Shown one piece after another: positions 1-11,513 of a stretch of DNA of 64,000 nt. Below the pieces are notes generated by a model, which did no database searches, had not been told where the DNA came from, and saw only the letters and a program-made list of their open reading frames with translations. The first letter of the stretch is position 1; each line of letters begins with the position of its first letter. This stretch comes from Darksidea phi. Lineage: Eukaryota; Ascomycota; Dothideomycetes; Pleosporales; Lentitheciaceae. The translations under genes were made by a program, and so were the position numbers. The stretch spans positions 124,001 to 188,000 of the forward strand of contig JASJFT010000022.1 of NCBI GenBank assembly GCA_030770425.1. The letters run 5' to 3'.

Positions 1-251
1 CACGTCGCCGGCACGCCTCACCGACAAGACCCAGAGCCCGTCAATCCACGTGTGCTATCATCACATCCCCGTGACGATACACACAAAGCCTCTTGGATTT
101 CTCAGCACTTTCTCTCGCAAAGTCGCGAAAATCTGAGGGCTTCCGGTGCTCTCCAGCCAGCAACCTGCGTCACACTAACCTGTCCACTCTTTACCAGGCC
201 CTCCGTCGCTCGCTCCGTCGCTCGTTAACTCGATCGCCCTCTTCGCCCACC

Positions 252-1194
252 ATGTTCGGAAAGCGCTCTTTTGCCAGCTCAAAGGACCGTTCGGGCAAGA
301 TCACGAAGCAACCGAAGAGGTCGTTCCGCGAGACGTCGAAGCAGAAGCAGCAGATGATCGATAAGATGGAATCCGTGCGCATGGACAGTCCGATGATGGA
401 GAGTGTTTCGCCCAGTCTCACCTCCGCCATTGTGACCATAGTCGTTGGTGCAGACCAGCGTCTGTTCGCCGCACACGAAGACGTCCTCTGCCACTCCCCA
501 TACTTTGCCGAAGCATTGCGGGGCCAGTTCTTCGAATCCGCTAATCGCCGCATCGATCTGCCAACGGAGGAACCCGAGATCTTTTCCTGTATCCTCGAGT
601 ATCTGTACAAGGGTGACTACTACCCGCGCCTTGTGCACGACAAGCGCCGCCAAACCTGGATGCTTGAGGGCGCAGTGACGAGCCCGGACCCCAACAAAAA
701 AGGTGACCGCGTAGCCGCCGTCGAGCCAACCTTCTTCCACTCCGGTGTCAACGACATCATTCTCCGCGACACAGCCGTATACTGCGCTGCTGATCGGTAC
801 GGCCTCGAAGAGCTCAAGAAGCTCTCCCTGCGCAAGCAGGGCCTGCAGAGCGGGATCGAGGTCGGCACCATCCTGCGAAGCGCTCGGTATGCCTACGAGA
901 ACACGCCGGATAGTGATTCGAGGCTGCGCGCTCATTACCTCGCCCTGATTATTCGTAGCCGGAAGACGTTCAAGCGTAGTGGAACCATGCAGATGGAAAT
1001 GGAGATTGGGGGGAAACTGTTCTTCGACTTGTTCGTGGCGATGTGCAACCATGTCGATGATATCGTGGATGCGAGGTGAGCGTCTGAGCTACTATATTGC
1101 CCCATTCATTGCTGTTTTGTGATTTCTGCGCGCTGTCGTCCTCGCAGAACTAACATCAGATTCCAGCAACGCCCGCACCCCGAAGACCATCTAA
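252..1194 (+). CDS. BTB/POZ domain protein
   Basis: Model: exons 252-1075 and 1167-1194, 283 aa. The frame is open upstream to 93, but the ATG at 252 has a strong CACC context and the preceding codons are low-complexity leader, so I start there. After a basic, Ser-rich N-terminus of about 60 residues comes a BTB fold: a beta strand with 'VTIVVGADQRLFAAHEDVL', then 'CHSPYFAEALRGQF' and 'LPTEEPEIFSCILEYLYKGD', the usual BTB order. BTB domains mediate dimerisation and often link substrates to cullin-3; no Kelch or BACK repeats are visible, so the partner is unknown. The intron (donor GTGAGC at 1076, CTAAC at 1150, acceptor at 1166) replaces an in-frame stop at 1077 with a short tail. Without splicing the protein ends at 1079 and differs by only a few residues. 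Confidence 0.85.
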
Positions 1195-3170
1195 AAGTTG
1201 CCTTCACTCAACACTCGTCTCCGAACACGCAAAGACACACCACGCCTACACCACTCACCTTGCGCACAAATTGCCGACCCCAGCGACACGCACCACCCAC
1301 GCAACTCGCTCACACGCGCATTCACCACTGACAAGAAAACCCACAAAAAAAAGCTCCACGGATAGAATCGACTTCCTTCCGTGTCTTTCTTCGGCGTTTG
1401 AATCACGGCCTGCCTGTTGCATCACTATCTCAATTTCCACTCTTCTCCTCCCCCGTGGCGTTGTCAACTTGCTTACCCCCAATATCCCCCCTCAACTCCC
1501 CCCCAGCATATCTCGTACTCATGTCACGATTGCTCCCCTTCCTTTAACCTCTACCCCCTCTTGCTTGCGAGAGGAGTACATGACGAATCCGAAACTGCGT
1601 TTCTTTTGTTTAGCTACTCTGACGGTGGAGGCCACCAGGAAGACTGTTGTTGTAGTAGTATGGGGTTTGGGAAGGACATAGGGGAAACTCTGTATCTGGT
1701 GCTTTTTATGGTTCTGCGATGGTCAAGGACTGACGACTCGCAACTGCGAGTAGGATGCCTTGAGGGTGGCCGAAAGGGAAGCGGCGTCAGATTGATCGAG
1801 ACCGCTTGTATGGTAGACTGGCGAAGGATGATTTAGCGGCGGGTGATGAGAGACTATGTCGCCGCTATCATTGTGCGTTTTTTGACAGTGACGAGTGACG
1901 TGTAACGTGTGCCTGACTAGTGCGTGTGCAGTGTGGCGTTCAGTTGATTCATGGCCGCTGTCTACTTGCGAAACATGACACTATCTAAGTTCGTGACCCC
2001 CTTTTCCCAAGCCACCCGTTCCACCGATCCGCTTCCCTCCCGCCGTCGGAAGCAGCACCATTTCCCCACTCCCCCCCTCCATCCCGAGTCAAACGCCCCC
2101 GAAAACTTTTACACATCGGAAACACCCCCTCTGCAGCCCCATCACACCTCCATGACACGAAGACAAGCGCAAGCGCAAGTACATGAACAATCACACCGTT
2201 CTACGCGGAATCCACCACCGAATCGAACTCCCTAATTCATGTACCCCTCAGAGAGAATGCAATGTAAAGGCTTGAGCGGGGCTTTGCTAGCGCGAAACAT
2301 GCATTGGGGAAATGGATGTTGAAAGGGAAAGATTTGGAGGAGGGATAGGGGGGTTCTTGAACGGGAGAGGTTGTCCAAATGGAGTTGATGGGACTTGGAG
2401 TTTGCGAAAGATTGTGTAGAACAGAGTAGAGAAACATTAAACCGAAGCCACATGAACAATGACATGAGAACGCTTTCGTTACACTGAGGAACAAGCCAAG
2501 AGGTGCGATAAGGATATTCATAGCATAGAGACGCCCAAAGCGATGCCTTTATGCAAAGCGACCAATACATCCTTTTCCATCAAGCAAAAGAAAAGCAAAG
2601 ATGTGAATTCGGACCGAAGTCCAAGAAAGAGCAAGCGCGCGTACGCTAGCCAGCGCAAACCCCAATCAGTGTTTATGAAAAAGCAGACATCAGCAGGGTA
2701 TGTAAGATGGAAGGTGACATCGACAGTTCGTGAGGCACACAGCACACAAGGAATACAGACAGCCCGAATAAAAGTTGATGACATTAACGAGCAAAAAAAA
2801 AAAGAGAGACTAGGAAATCGGTCATGTGCGGCAGATACCTCCCAGAAAATGCATGTGACGCACGGGACGCGGATATGGGCTACCGGCCCCCCTCATGTGA
2901 CGAAAGGCTTTTTGATACGGAAGAGAAGATGGGTCTGTCCGGAAAATTATCGTCAAGATGTAAAGTAAAGCAAAAAGCGGGGAATCCAATGAAATAGACG
3001 AGACGGCGTAGCCACATGATCAAGCGGAAAAGGCGGAACAAGGCAGAAAGCTAGAGAGGTCCCTCGTGAGGTGTGCCCATGTGCCGAAATCGCACGCCGC
3101 AGCGTGTGTACCGCCATGTACAAGTACATAATTAGAAGATGGTGTTCGATATTAGGCGACAAGGTTGTCG
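1195..3170. other. convergent intergenic region
   Basis: About 2 kb between the 3' ends of the BTB gene and the SFL1-like gene. Only short unconvincing open frames in C-rich or A-rich sequence. It probably holds both 3' UTRs. No RNA gene or repeat recognised. Confidence 0.5.
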
Positions 3171-5213
3171 CTACATGCGCTTCCGCTTGCGTGCCTCGTC
3201 TGGATCGTCCTCGTCGGCTCGCTCCTGGGTGTCGGCGGGGTTGAGCAGCGAGTGTACATTGGATGCCATGCTGGAGCGACGTGTAGGTGGTCCGGGCGTG
3301 TCGATGCCCTTGAAAGGATACCGGGCTCCGGGGAGAGACCAGCTGCTGTCGGCGCTTAGGTTGGATGGAGTAGTATCGCTTGTCAAAGGCGGAGTACCCT
3401 GACGCGACGACTGTTGGCGAGGACCGCGGGGAAGCTGGTACGATTCCAAAGCATCACGGAGCTGCTGGTCGCCGCCTCCGATAGGTGGCCGATGTGGTGA
3501 AGACGGCCACTGGGTCGAGTTCTGGCCAGATGCATAGGGCGAGTGTGACGGCGGCGGTTGTGGTTGCCAGCCGTGGGTGCGTATATCTGCCGAGGTATGT
3601 CGCCTATAGAGATTATAAGGCGGGGATGCATTATTCCCCAGATTGCTACCAAGCGTACTACCCGGATGCTGGATAGACGGTGGAGGAGGTGGGGGTGGCT
3701 GGTGGCTGACTGGGGCCCGGGCTGAAGATGGAGAGTAATTACCCGTGCCTATTGAGCCGTAACGGCGTGGAGAAATGGCAATATGGGGCGGTACCGGAGG
3801 TTTAAACGGTGTTTGGCGCGGTGGGAGGCCAGCCAACGATCCTCGCCGGGATTCCGACATGCTGTCTTGCGGTATCTGCCGCGGCGAGAGAGGCGGTTGG
3901 TTGCTGCTTTCGACCTGCATGAAGTAGGGTTGACGAGCGGAAAGCGGCTCCTCGGGCGCTTCGAGGGCACGCAGCATCTCCGTCTGCCGGGCAATGTCTC
4001 GCTGCATCGAGGAAACTAAACGTGCGGTGAGTGTGTTGTTCCGATGCAGTATAGGCAAAAGAGCATACCATCCTTGTACACATGATGCTCAGGGTCGGGT
4101 ACCAGGGCCCTAATATAATTTGCGAGCTCGTGATTCCACTATTCCACACATTAGTCGATGGCCGCAACTTTCCACGAATAGAGCAAACCTGGTGACATCG
4201 TAGCATGCCCTCCATGAGGAGCATGTTCTTCTGGATGAGATAGGCGCAGCTGTCCTCCGATCTTGACATGCGCGTATGCATGTCATACAGGCTGTGTTCC
4301 AGGACATTAAGTCGTGATTCGACGGGATCAGGCATCGGCTCAACAGGTGCTCCGGCCGGCGGTCCGGAAGGGACTTTGGGCGTGGAAAAGGAGTCTCTGT
4401 GAATCAGGGCGTGCCGTGAAGCGCGTCGCTTGATCTCCCGTAGCCCCACCAAATCCCCGCGTTTGAAGCTGCCGTTGCCGTGCTTGAACTCCCAGAGAGG
4501 CGAGTCGGGGGAGCCGGTGTGGAACACATCACTCACTGCACACGGCGTCAGCAAAGCCTGACCTGGAGCGGCTTCATTCTTCGAGTCGCCTACCTTTGTG
4601 GAAGCCGTACATGTTCAATTGGCGGACAAACGAGGAAATGTTAGTGTGCTTAAAGTACGACCTGCAAGCCCGGTTAGCTATATTAAAAGAGGTCAAAGCT
4701 CCAGATCCACGTACGACAGAACTTTGGAAAACTCGCTTGAAGGGGACATGACGAAGCTCTCGTTGCTGCTTGACCATGAAATAAGGTGCTGAATCGTTTG
4801 GTCTTCAAGCATACTGCGATGGCGTCAGTCACTGTGTCCAGCTGCAGTTCAATTGGACACACGCACTTGTACAGCTTGTGTATAAAGGCAGTTTGGACGA
4901 CCTTTGGCTGCTGGGCGGCCGCAGCAGCTCCAACCGGCGTCCCAGTCCCACTGCCGTTTGTGAGCTTGCTGTCGGAGTCGCAATTTGCGGGTTGCTCTTG
5001 ATGTGTCCCGTTGCGCTCACCCACTGGACTGCTCAGAAGAGGTGGGCCCATGGTGGGCAGGTTCGAGGATGGTGTTATGTCCATTGGGTCGCGGGGCGGC
5101 GTGAGGTGCGTCGAGCTGGTCGAGGAGGGCAGGATAGGTATGGATTTGTGCAGTCCTTGATGGTGTGCATCGGCTGAGAAGGGGCTTCGGCGCGCTTCAG
5201 CTACGGAAGCCAT
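3171..5213 (-). CDS. SFL1: HSF-type DNA-binding transcription factor, SFL1-like
   Basis: Minus-strand exons 5213-4867, 4813-4715, 4661-4594, 4535-4189, 4138-4069 and 4015-3171; lengths sum to 592 codons (591 aa). The HSF-type winged helix spans about residues 108-215: 'AFIHKLYN', 'HLISWSSSNESFVM', 'YFKHTNISSFVRQLNMYGFH', then 'DVFHTGSPDSPLWEFKHGNG' and 'RGDLVGLREIKRRA'. The 'HTGSPDSPLWEFKHGNGSF' and 'REIKRRASRHALIHRDSF' segments resemble filamentous-fungal SFL1 (repressor of flocculation and hyphal/stress genes) rather than HSF1 or SKN7. A coiled-coil stretch follows (about 260-320), then a Pro/Ser/Gln-rich tail ending in a basic cluster (RKRKRM). Five introns interrupt the DNA-binding half. 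It is divergent from the F-box gene. Binding of HSE-like sites and repression are inferred from the family. Confidence 0.85.
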
Positions 5214-6613
5214 GCCCGCGCTCGGCGGTGGGAGGGCCGGACTTCGTTGTTGAAGTGTTGGGCTGCTAGGGGACCTGCGCGAAGGTTGCTCGCGGCTGAC
5301 TCCGAGAGGCCGAAATGGTAGGAAATCAATCCTCGCGTGGTCCTAACTGCAGACGGTAGACAATATAGCCTATAGGGCATGCGGAAAATCGATATGGTAG
5401 TCCCAGGGCCGGGTCTGGGTATACCATAGCACGAGGCGCAAAGGCGAGGACAGGGCGTCGCGGGCTCGGAGGATGCGACGAGACCGGGGAACGACGAAGC
5501 GACAACAGGAGAGTCCCGCTGGCGGACGATAAGCTGGGGCCGAGGGCTCTTTTAGGGGTGGCGTGCGGGTGTTCTAGAGGATGGAAGCTGAGGCCAACGC
5601 TCTCTTTGTCGAGTTGGGATGCTGTCGAGGGGACCCTGGCTGTGGGAGGAGCTGTGCGGCAGCAAGACGAAGGGCAGTAGGGGTGCAGAGCACAGGTTCT
5701 GGCGACGTTCTTCTCTGCAGACGCACGATCGGGGAAGAAGGATGCGCGGCGTGCGACAGGAGAGGGGAGTTTGGGATGGCCGAGCACAGACGGATGTGCT
5801 TCCCCGTGGACTTTTGCGCAATACAAGAGTCAATGCGCCGTGGCCCTGGCGGCGGCGAGATGGTGGAAGTACGGAGCAGCAGCGCACCGCAGCGCACCTA
5901 GAGGCTCCTGCGCCCGCACGAGGATTGTCAGGATTGTCAGCGCGGTGGGGGGGGAGAGGATGGTTCAAGTCAGGAATCACGGGCTGTCAGTTCGGCCGCC
6001 TTTCGCTAGGGGCAATGCAGCGGATGACTGCCGTTATAACACTGCCTTCTCCACGCCGCCCAGCCAGACCGAAGAAAGCTTGCCGGGAACGCTTGCTCTG
6101 CCGAAGGGAAATCCCTGTTCATCTATCGGGCTTGGGGCACATGCAGTCCGCAACTGAAACCTCGAGAGCGGCCTGCGCACGTGACGCTCCTCGAAATGCG
6201 GAGGGGCCTGCCATGGACGGCCGAGGCGCTGGCACCTGGTATGCAACAGAAGAGGCTCCTCGAAAGCGAGCTGAGACCGAGGGTGCAGGCCGAATACTTG
6301 CATGCGGGTCGAGCATTCGGAACCGGGCCCAACTCATCAGTGGCCCGCCGCAGGATCGCTCATCCCAGGGCGCCGGGGCTGCCTCTTTGAGCTGGACCGC
6401 CCTGCACTGTCGCGCCACGGCCTTGTGCCACTGCTTGGTGCTGATCCATCGTCCATGGCGGACAGCGGACCGATCACCTGCGCGCACGGGCCCCTGCCCG
6501 CCATGGCCATCCGAACATCGCTCGAAACGAGTCAGCCGCAACCTCTCCACCACCAGTTCGGCCGCTGCTACCGCACGCACCCAACCCGCCGCCCCGCCGC
6601 CACGGGGACCGTC
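5214..6613. promoter_or_regulatory. divergent intergenic region SFL1-like / F-box gene
   Basis: 1.4 kb of GC-rich sequence between divergent starts, expected to hold both promoters and the long 5' leader common for fungal regulators. A 332-codon plus-strand open frame (5619-6617) runs through it, but its composition looks like GC-rich noncoding DNA and it is out of frame with the F-box gene. Confidence 0.4.
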
Positions 6614-8387
6614 ATGATGAATGCTTTTCGCGAGCTCGAGGGCAACGGCTCGCGCGTGGCAGCGCTAGAGGCCCTCGTGAAAGAGCTTTCGCCATACGAA
6701 TGGCGCGCGGTCCGGTCGCTGCTCGATGCCAGGACCTTCCAGCTCGACATTGTTGGCACGCTGCCTGTCGAGCTCGTGGCCCTCATCTTCTCCCATCTGG
6801 ACGTTTCGACCCCATTCCGCCTTCAAACCGTGAGACTCCCCGGGCACTAGTCCTGTATATATATACCCGCAGATCTCCCGAAAACGAAGAATCTAGGGCG
6901 CCGTCGGCCACGTAACCATTCCGCCGCCAAGCTACGCCGATGACCATTTGACGCAGCTAACATGGAACCGCAGGTCTCTAAGCGCTGGCGTACCCTTCTG
7001 CGAAGCCCTGTCATTTGGAATCGGGGTTTGAAGGCTTGGTACGATGGCACACTTACGCCCGTTGCCGACGATTACGATCGTTACACACGTATAGCTCAGC
7101 ATATCCACAGGTTCCGCACCGGGAATTATAGCGACCTCTACACTATTCCTGAACCGGACGGCGTCGCCATTTTGGAGGGTTGCGTCCTAGTTGAGGACAC
7201 CCTCGTCCGTGTTGCTTCTGACGGCCGAGGACTGGCTGTCACGAAACTGACTGTCACGAATCTACGCACGTGTACTGAGTGGAAAACCCACGGCGACGCT
7301 AGAGAACGGGTTATTGCTGTCGGCGCTTCTGACCAGCTTGTCGCCTACGCGACCACGCTCCACGTGTGCTATGTCTCGAACCTTGCCGGCGAGGACAAGG
7401 CAAGGTTCAAGCTTCCTTACGGCATGTTCAAGGTCCTTGCCTGCCGCGGGCGTACTGTCGTCTGCGGAGGTACCTTTGGGGACGCCGCTGAAGTCTACGT
7501 ATGGGATTTCGACACGCGGAAAGGCAAATCCTTTCGGATTGGCTTCTGCCATTCTCCCTTCGTACATCGAGCGGATCGGTGAGTGATGAGTACCCCGGAC
7601 TGTGACAGAGAACTCTATGCACTTGGCTTCAATTGGGTCAGAGGCTGGCGAGAGTTCGAGCAGAGATTGACGTCATTTTCGCTGACTTTATCTAGTTGTG
7701 ACCGGGTAGACATGGCCATCATTCCAAACCCGAGCTCTCGGACACTAACCGTCTTCACCAGCCATAGGTGTACACACTCAAGTTGTTACCACGCAAGGCC
7801 ATTCTCGGTTTATTATGCTCGGTTCACTTTCGAAGGTGACTTCATCAAAGATGACAGGTTCGACGTGCCGGCAGTGGACGGAGCAGAAATATCCAGCGTA
7901 CGGCCCGTAGACCGATGCGGCGGGTATGCCCTAACATTTAGACGCTCTCTGCCAATGTCAAACCCTGACTATACGCTTGGTGATGCGCAAGGCTCGTTCA
8001 TATTCAACGAGACGCTGGATACGTTTATACATCCGGGTGATCAGTTCTCGGCGTTTTACTCGCCAGGCGTATTGCCCGGAGGATTCTCGTTGTGGAAAGA
8101 CACATTTTACCACATGAAGCCGATGAACACTCGCGTTTTGCTACTGTGTATTGGAACAAAGTACGTCGGGTCGCGTGATTAGCATCAAGCACCACAGCCT
8201 TCCTGCTGCTCCTCTACCATCACTAACGCGAAGCAGGGATCGGCCACTCGCACGCGAAGAGTGTGGCCGGTATTGGGAAAGGTCGGCACGACTGCTATTG
8301 AACGACCGGTTCGCTGTCATACTGGAACCCTGTTCGATCAGTATAGGCTCGTTTGGTTGCCCGTTCGAGGCTCCTGCTGGATGCTAA
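6614..8387 (+). CDS. F-box protein
   Basis: Exons 6614-6829, 6974-7578, 7696-8160 and 8237-8387, sum 479 codons (478 aa). The F-box is split by intron 1: 'DIVGTLPVELVALIFSHLDV', '..RLQTV' joined to 'SKRWRTLLRSPVIWNRGLKA'. The family binds Skp1 and recruits targets to SCF ubiquitin ligases. The following 380 residues have short alternating hydrophobic strands ('DQLVAYATTLHVCYV', 'RTVVCGGTFGDAAEVYVWDF') that suggest a beta-propeller with degenerate repeats; the substrate is unknown. Introns carry GTGAGA, GTGAGT and GTACGT donors with CTAAC/CTGAC branch sites. The start is the first ATG of MM at 6614/6617; an upstream in-frame ATG at 6302 lies in poorly coding sequence. The last exon depends on splicing at 8161; reading through stops at 8182. 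Confidence 0.85.
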
Positions 8388-8970
8388 AGCCATGAATGGT
8401 TTTAATGATGTTTCGTGGAACCACTGAGTCAACAATCGGCAGTGATGTACATACAAGTACCCGAGGTACATCTTTGTAGCAGAATGCATTGCGCGCTCAA
8501 GTCCATGTTGTCTAACAGCGGGATCCACTTGCAATACTCTAATGGGGACGGACGATCTTATGGGCAGCATTATAGGTAGATAGTGGAGCAACTCTCTTAA
8601 TGCTACATCAGTGTGACTTTCCCAAACCGGCCATGGCAATGCAACTCTGCGCATTTTTTCCCTTTGACAGCACGTCTCTCCCTGCGGACCCGACTCCAAC
8701 GTTTCCCTGCAGGCCGCCCCGCATCTAACCCAATGCACACAAGCGCGGGGTCGCATCTTCCCATGTCAGATCCGCAACCGCGGCGGCCTCCGATCGTCTT
8801 TCCGCGTCTAGCTCGATCGCACAGCGAAAAAAAAAAAAAGAGCCCCCCCTAGAAGCTTCCGCCTTGTCTCTTACCAACTTTCCTTCCTTCCTTCCTTCGA
8901 GAACGCGTCACAGCGCTGCAACATCGTCCTGCGGCGCATTACAAACTGCCGCGAAAGCGAAACCGCCATC
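8388..8970. promoter_or_regulatory. intergenic region upstream of HPT1
   Basis: 583 bp. It contains a 13-bp poly(A) run at 8827-8839 followed by a C run and a (TTCC)n tract near 8880, typical of fungal poly(dA:dT) and pyrimidine-rich promoter/5' UTR DNA. No gene seen. Confidence 0.45.
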
Positions 8971-10063
8971 ATGGTTGAGAAGATCTACGTCACATATAAC
9001 CAGGTACGTGCATTCCGCTACTGTTCTGAAACAGGGCTGTCGGAGCCAGAAAGAGGGGCTTTGCTTCCTCGGTATCTACGAGTACTGCTGCACGTACCTG
9101 TACCGGAATGAAATGTATACGGGCCTTCTCCGTTTCGTGCGACGGAACCATCGGTGGGCATGGGCGCATTCATGCCGTGCTCAAAGCGGGGGGAGGCGCA
9201 TGATACGGCACTCGACCCTGCTATATGATTGCTCTCGTCTCCGACAGCTCTGGATCCATTGCTTCGTTTTTGAGTTTATCCCGTCTCCTGGTCCATTTAG
9301 CCAGCTATGCGCGAGGTGTTGTGGGCAATGGAGGGGGGCATGTACGAAGTAGAGGTTCAGACATGGAGCTTGATGCTGACTCGATCCTGCGCATAGGTTC
9401 ACAAGCTATGTCAGAGCTCGGCGGAGCGCATATTGAATGAGTTCAAACCGCAGTTGATGGTGGCGATCGGAGGCGGAGGATACGTGCCCGCGCGCATTCT
9501 ACGGTACGTCAGCCTCCCGGTGGCATCCATAGCCGGCAAAACGAGAGTCGCATCGTAATGGCTGACACGGACGGAATAGCTCCTTTCTCAAGAAACCTGG
9601 CGCCCCTAATATCCCTATCCAAGCCATCGGCCTCTCCCTCTACGAATCCCTCGGCACGGCTGATAGCCAGGTCGAAACCCCCGGCACAAAAGTAACACGC
9701 ACACAATGGCTAGATCTGTCCTCCCTCGAAATGGCCAATCTCATCGGCAAAAACGTGCTCATTGTTGACGAGGTGGACGATACGCGCACAACGCTCGAAT
9801 ACGCCGTGCGCGAGCTAGAAAAGGATGTCATCGAGGCACAGAAGAAGAGTGGGCGAGAAGGCGAGAAGACCAAGTTTTCCATCTTTGTGCTACATAATAA
9901 GGATAAAAAGAAGAAGGGCTTCTTACCCGAAGATGTGGTCCAGGGGAGGTATGCTGCGGCGAGGACGGTTGGCGATGTGTGGATCTGTTATCCGTGGGAG
10001 GCAACAGATATTGATGAACATGATCGGTTGTCGAGGGAGCAGGAGGCGCAGCAAAAGAACTAG
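8971..10063 (+). CDS. HPT1: hypoxanthine/xanthine (guanine) phosphoribosyltransferase
   Basis: Exons 8971-9003, 9397-9503 and 9580-10063, sum 208 codons (207 aa), close to yeast Hpt1/Xpt1 length. The enzyme condenses purine bases with PRPP to give nucleotides in purine salvage; it is cytosolic. Visible hallmarks: 'VHKLCQSSAERI', the Gly-rich 'VAIGGGGYVPARILRSFL', 'IGLSLYESLG', 'VTRTQWLDL' and the PRPP-binding motif 'NVLIVDEVDDTRTTLEYAV' at about residues 103-121, with both acidic residues present. The C-terminal 'WICYPWEATDI' also matches the family. The first exon encodes only 11 residues and is followed by a 393-bp intron, long for this genome. ATG 8971 lies in CATC-ATGG context. The sequence alone does not separate hypoxanthine/guanine from xanthine preference. 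Confidence 0.92.
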
Positions 10064-10421
10064 ATAACGGCGACAATGGTAGCATTTTGGACATGGAGTT
10101 GGAGGGCGGAATTCATGAATCACCCCTTTGCGTTTAGAAGCCTGGCGGCCTTCAGTGAGCAATATTATCAGGCATGTGGGTAGGAAATACACCGTTTCAA
10201 ACCACCGTGACCTTTGCTGAAACAAAAACATCACCACCACCTTACTCACCCTGACACCCTTCAACAAGCAACGGCACAAAGTATTTCGGACGATTTCTTG
10301 CTGATCCTCTGCTATCAACTACTCATGCATTCCGTCGCGAATCCTAGAACGCCAGAAACATCCCATAATGCAAAACAGATCCTGTGAAAGCCCTTGGGTC
10401 CCAGTCCATCAATGAGCAAAC
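10064..10421. other. convergent intergenic region
   Basis: 358 bp between the 3' ends of HPT1 and the GPI-protein gene. Expected to hold both 3' UTRs; nothing else seen. Confidence 0.4.
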
Positions 10422-11513
10422 CTACCCCAGCGCCAGCGCAGCAGCCATGGCCAGAGCAACAAAGTTCGTGCTAGCAGCCATGCGCTGCGCACTACCCTTC
10501 TTGTCCATAACCTGCGTGACAGCGCCTGAGTACGCGAGCCTGGCAGTTCTGGCAGGCGACCTCTTGTCGGGTGTAATGTTGACGGTGAGGTTGGAGTAGG
10601 AAATCGGCGTGTAGGCGGTGCCGCTGGTGGTGTGGTTGAAGCTGGTGATGATGGTGCCGGAGGGGGAAGAGATGCTGCTTGTGGTGTGGGTGGAGTTGAA
10701 GCTGAGGGTGGGGTAGGAAAGCGGCGAGGAGGCGGTGCTGTTTGTGGTATGGTTGAAATTGGTGGTGATGGTGGGGAAGGGAACGGGCGGGTTGGCGGCG
10801 TTAGAGAGGGTGATGGTCCGGATGAGGGACGTGGTGGGGTTGGTAGTCGGTGAGACGGTGGGCTTGTTGCCAACCGGAGGGGTCGACGTGACGGAAGAAG
10901 TTGGCTTGGCCGTCTGAATCTGAATGCGGAGGTATCGAGTTAGCAAAGCTCATCCCGAGGAGTGTCGGTATCTGTTGTCTTGGACTAGGAGCTGCGCGGT
11001 CTTGTAAGGCAAGACAGGCTCGCTAGGCTGTACCGTGGAGTTACGAACCGTCTTGGTGAGAAGGATCGTGGACGTGCGACTCTCCGTTATCGTGGTGGTC
11101 TTGTCGGTCGTCTCGCCATCGCTTCAATAATCAGCACCGGTCACCGAATTTATGAGTTGGAACTTACTGAGGCGCAGGAGTATCTGGCTTCTTGACAGTC
11201 TCAGTCTCGATGACGGCGGGTGTGAGCGTGACCGTCTGAGCGACCGTCCGGGTGACCGTAACAAGCACCGTCTTGTAAGCCGTCGGAGTCGACTCTGGAC
11301 AGAGGTAGGTCAGGTGCGTTGCCGTGCCGCGGATGGTCGCTTCATCGGTGCAGAGCTTGTGGACGCAGGCCGTTGGGCACTCAGCAGTTGAGATGCCCTT
11401 GGCGATGGCGATGACAGCTGTTTTTGGTCAGTGTGATAGTCTTTGATGTGTCGGTAGATAATAATATACTCACCCATAAGTGCAAGAAGCACGAGATGGA
11501 ACTTGAACACCAT
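10422..11513 (-). CDS. secreted Ser/Thr-rich GPI-anchored cell-wall protein
   Basis: Minus-strand exons 11513-11474, 11417-11168, 11121-11049 and 10919-10422, sum 287 codons (286 aa). The N-terminus 'MVFKFHLVLLALMAVIAIAK' is a signal peptide. A short Cys-containing segment follows ('AECPTACVHKLC', then a fourth Cys in 'THLTYLCPES'), then Thr-rich sequence ('VTVTRTVAQTVTLTPAV'), then an Asn/Ser/Thr-rich region with many N-x-S/T sites and an imperfect 39-residue repeat. The C-terminus 'STNFVALAMAAALALG' is a hydrophobic tail ending the protein, as in GPI-anchor signals. Role: probable wall glycoprotein or adhesin-like protein; no enzymatic domain. The donor of intron 3 could be 11048 (GTTCGT, used here) or a few codons downstream (GTACAG); both keep frame. 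Confidence 0.8.
10596..10773 (-). repeat. imperfect direct repeat in GPI-protein gene
   Basis: Two copies, 10596-10656 and 10713-10773, with a 117-bp (39-codon) period. Both encode F-N-H-T-T-x-x-x-A-x-x-P-[LI]-S-Y. Copies differ at scattered positions, so the duplication is not recent. Confidence 0.7.

Noticed and set aside
2543..2968. 141-codon plus-strand frame
   Set aside because: Lys/Arg/Ser-rich translation of A-rich 3' intergenic DNA; no motif and no promoter context.
5619..6617. 332-codon plus-strand open frame upstream of the F-box gene
   Set aside because: Composition is that of GC-rich noncoding DNA (Arg/Gly/Ala/Pro/Ser/Trp mixture), overlapping frames are equally open, no motif, and it runs into the F-box start in another frame.
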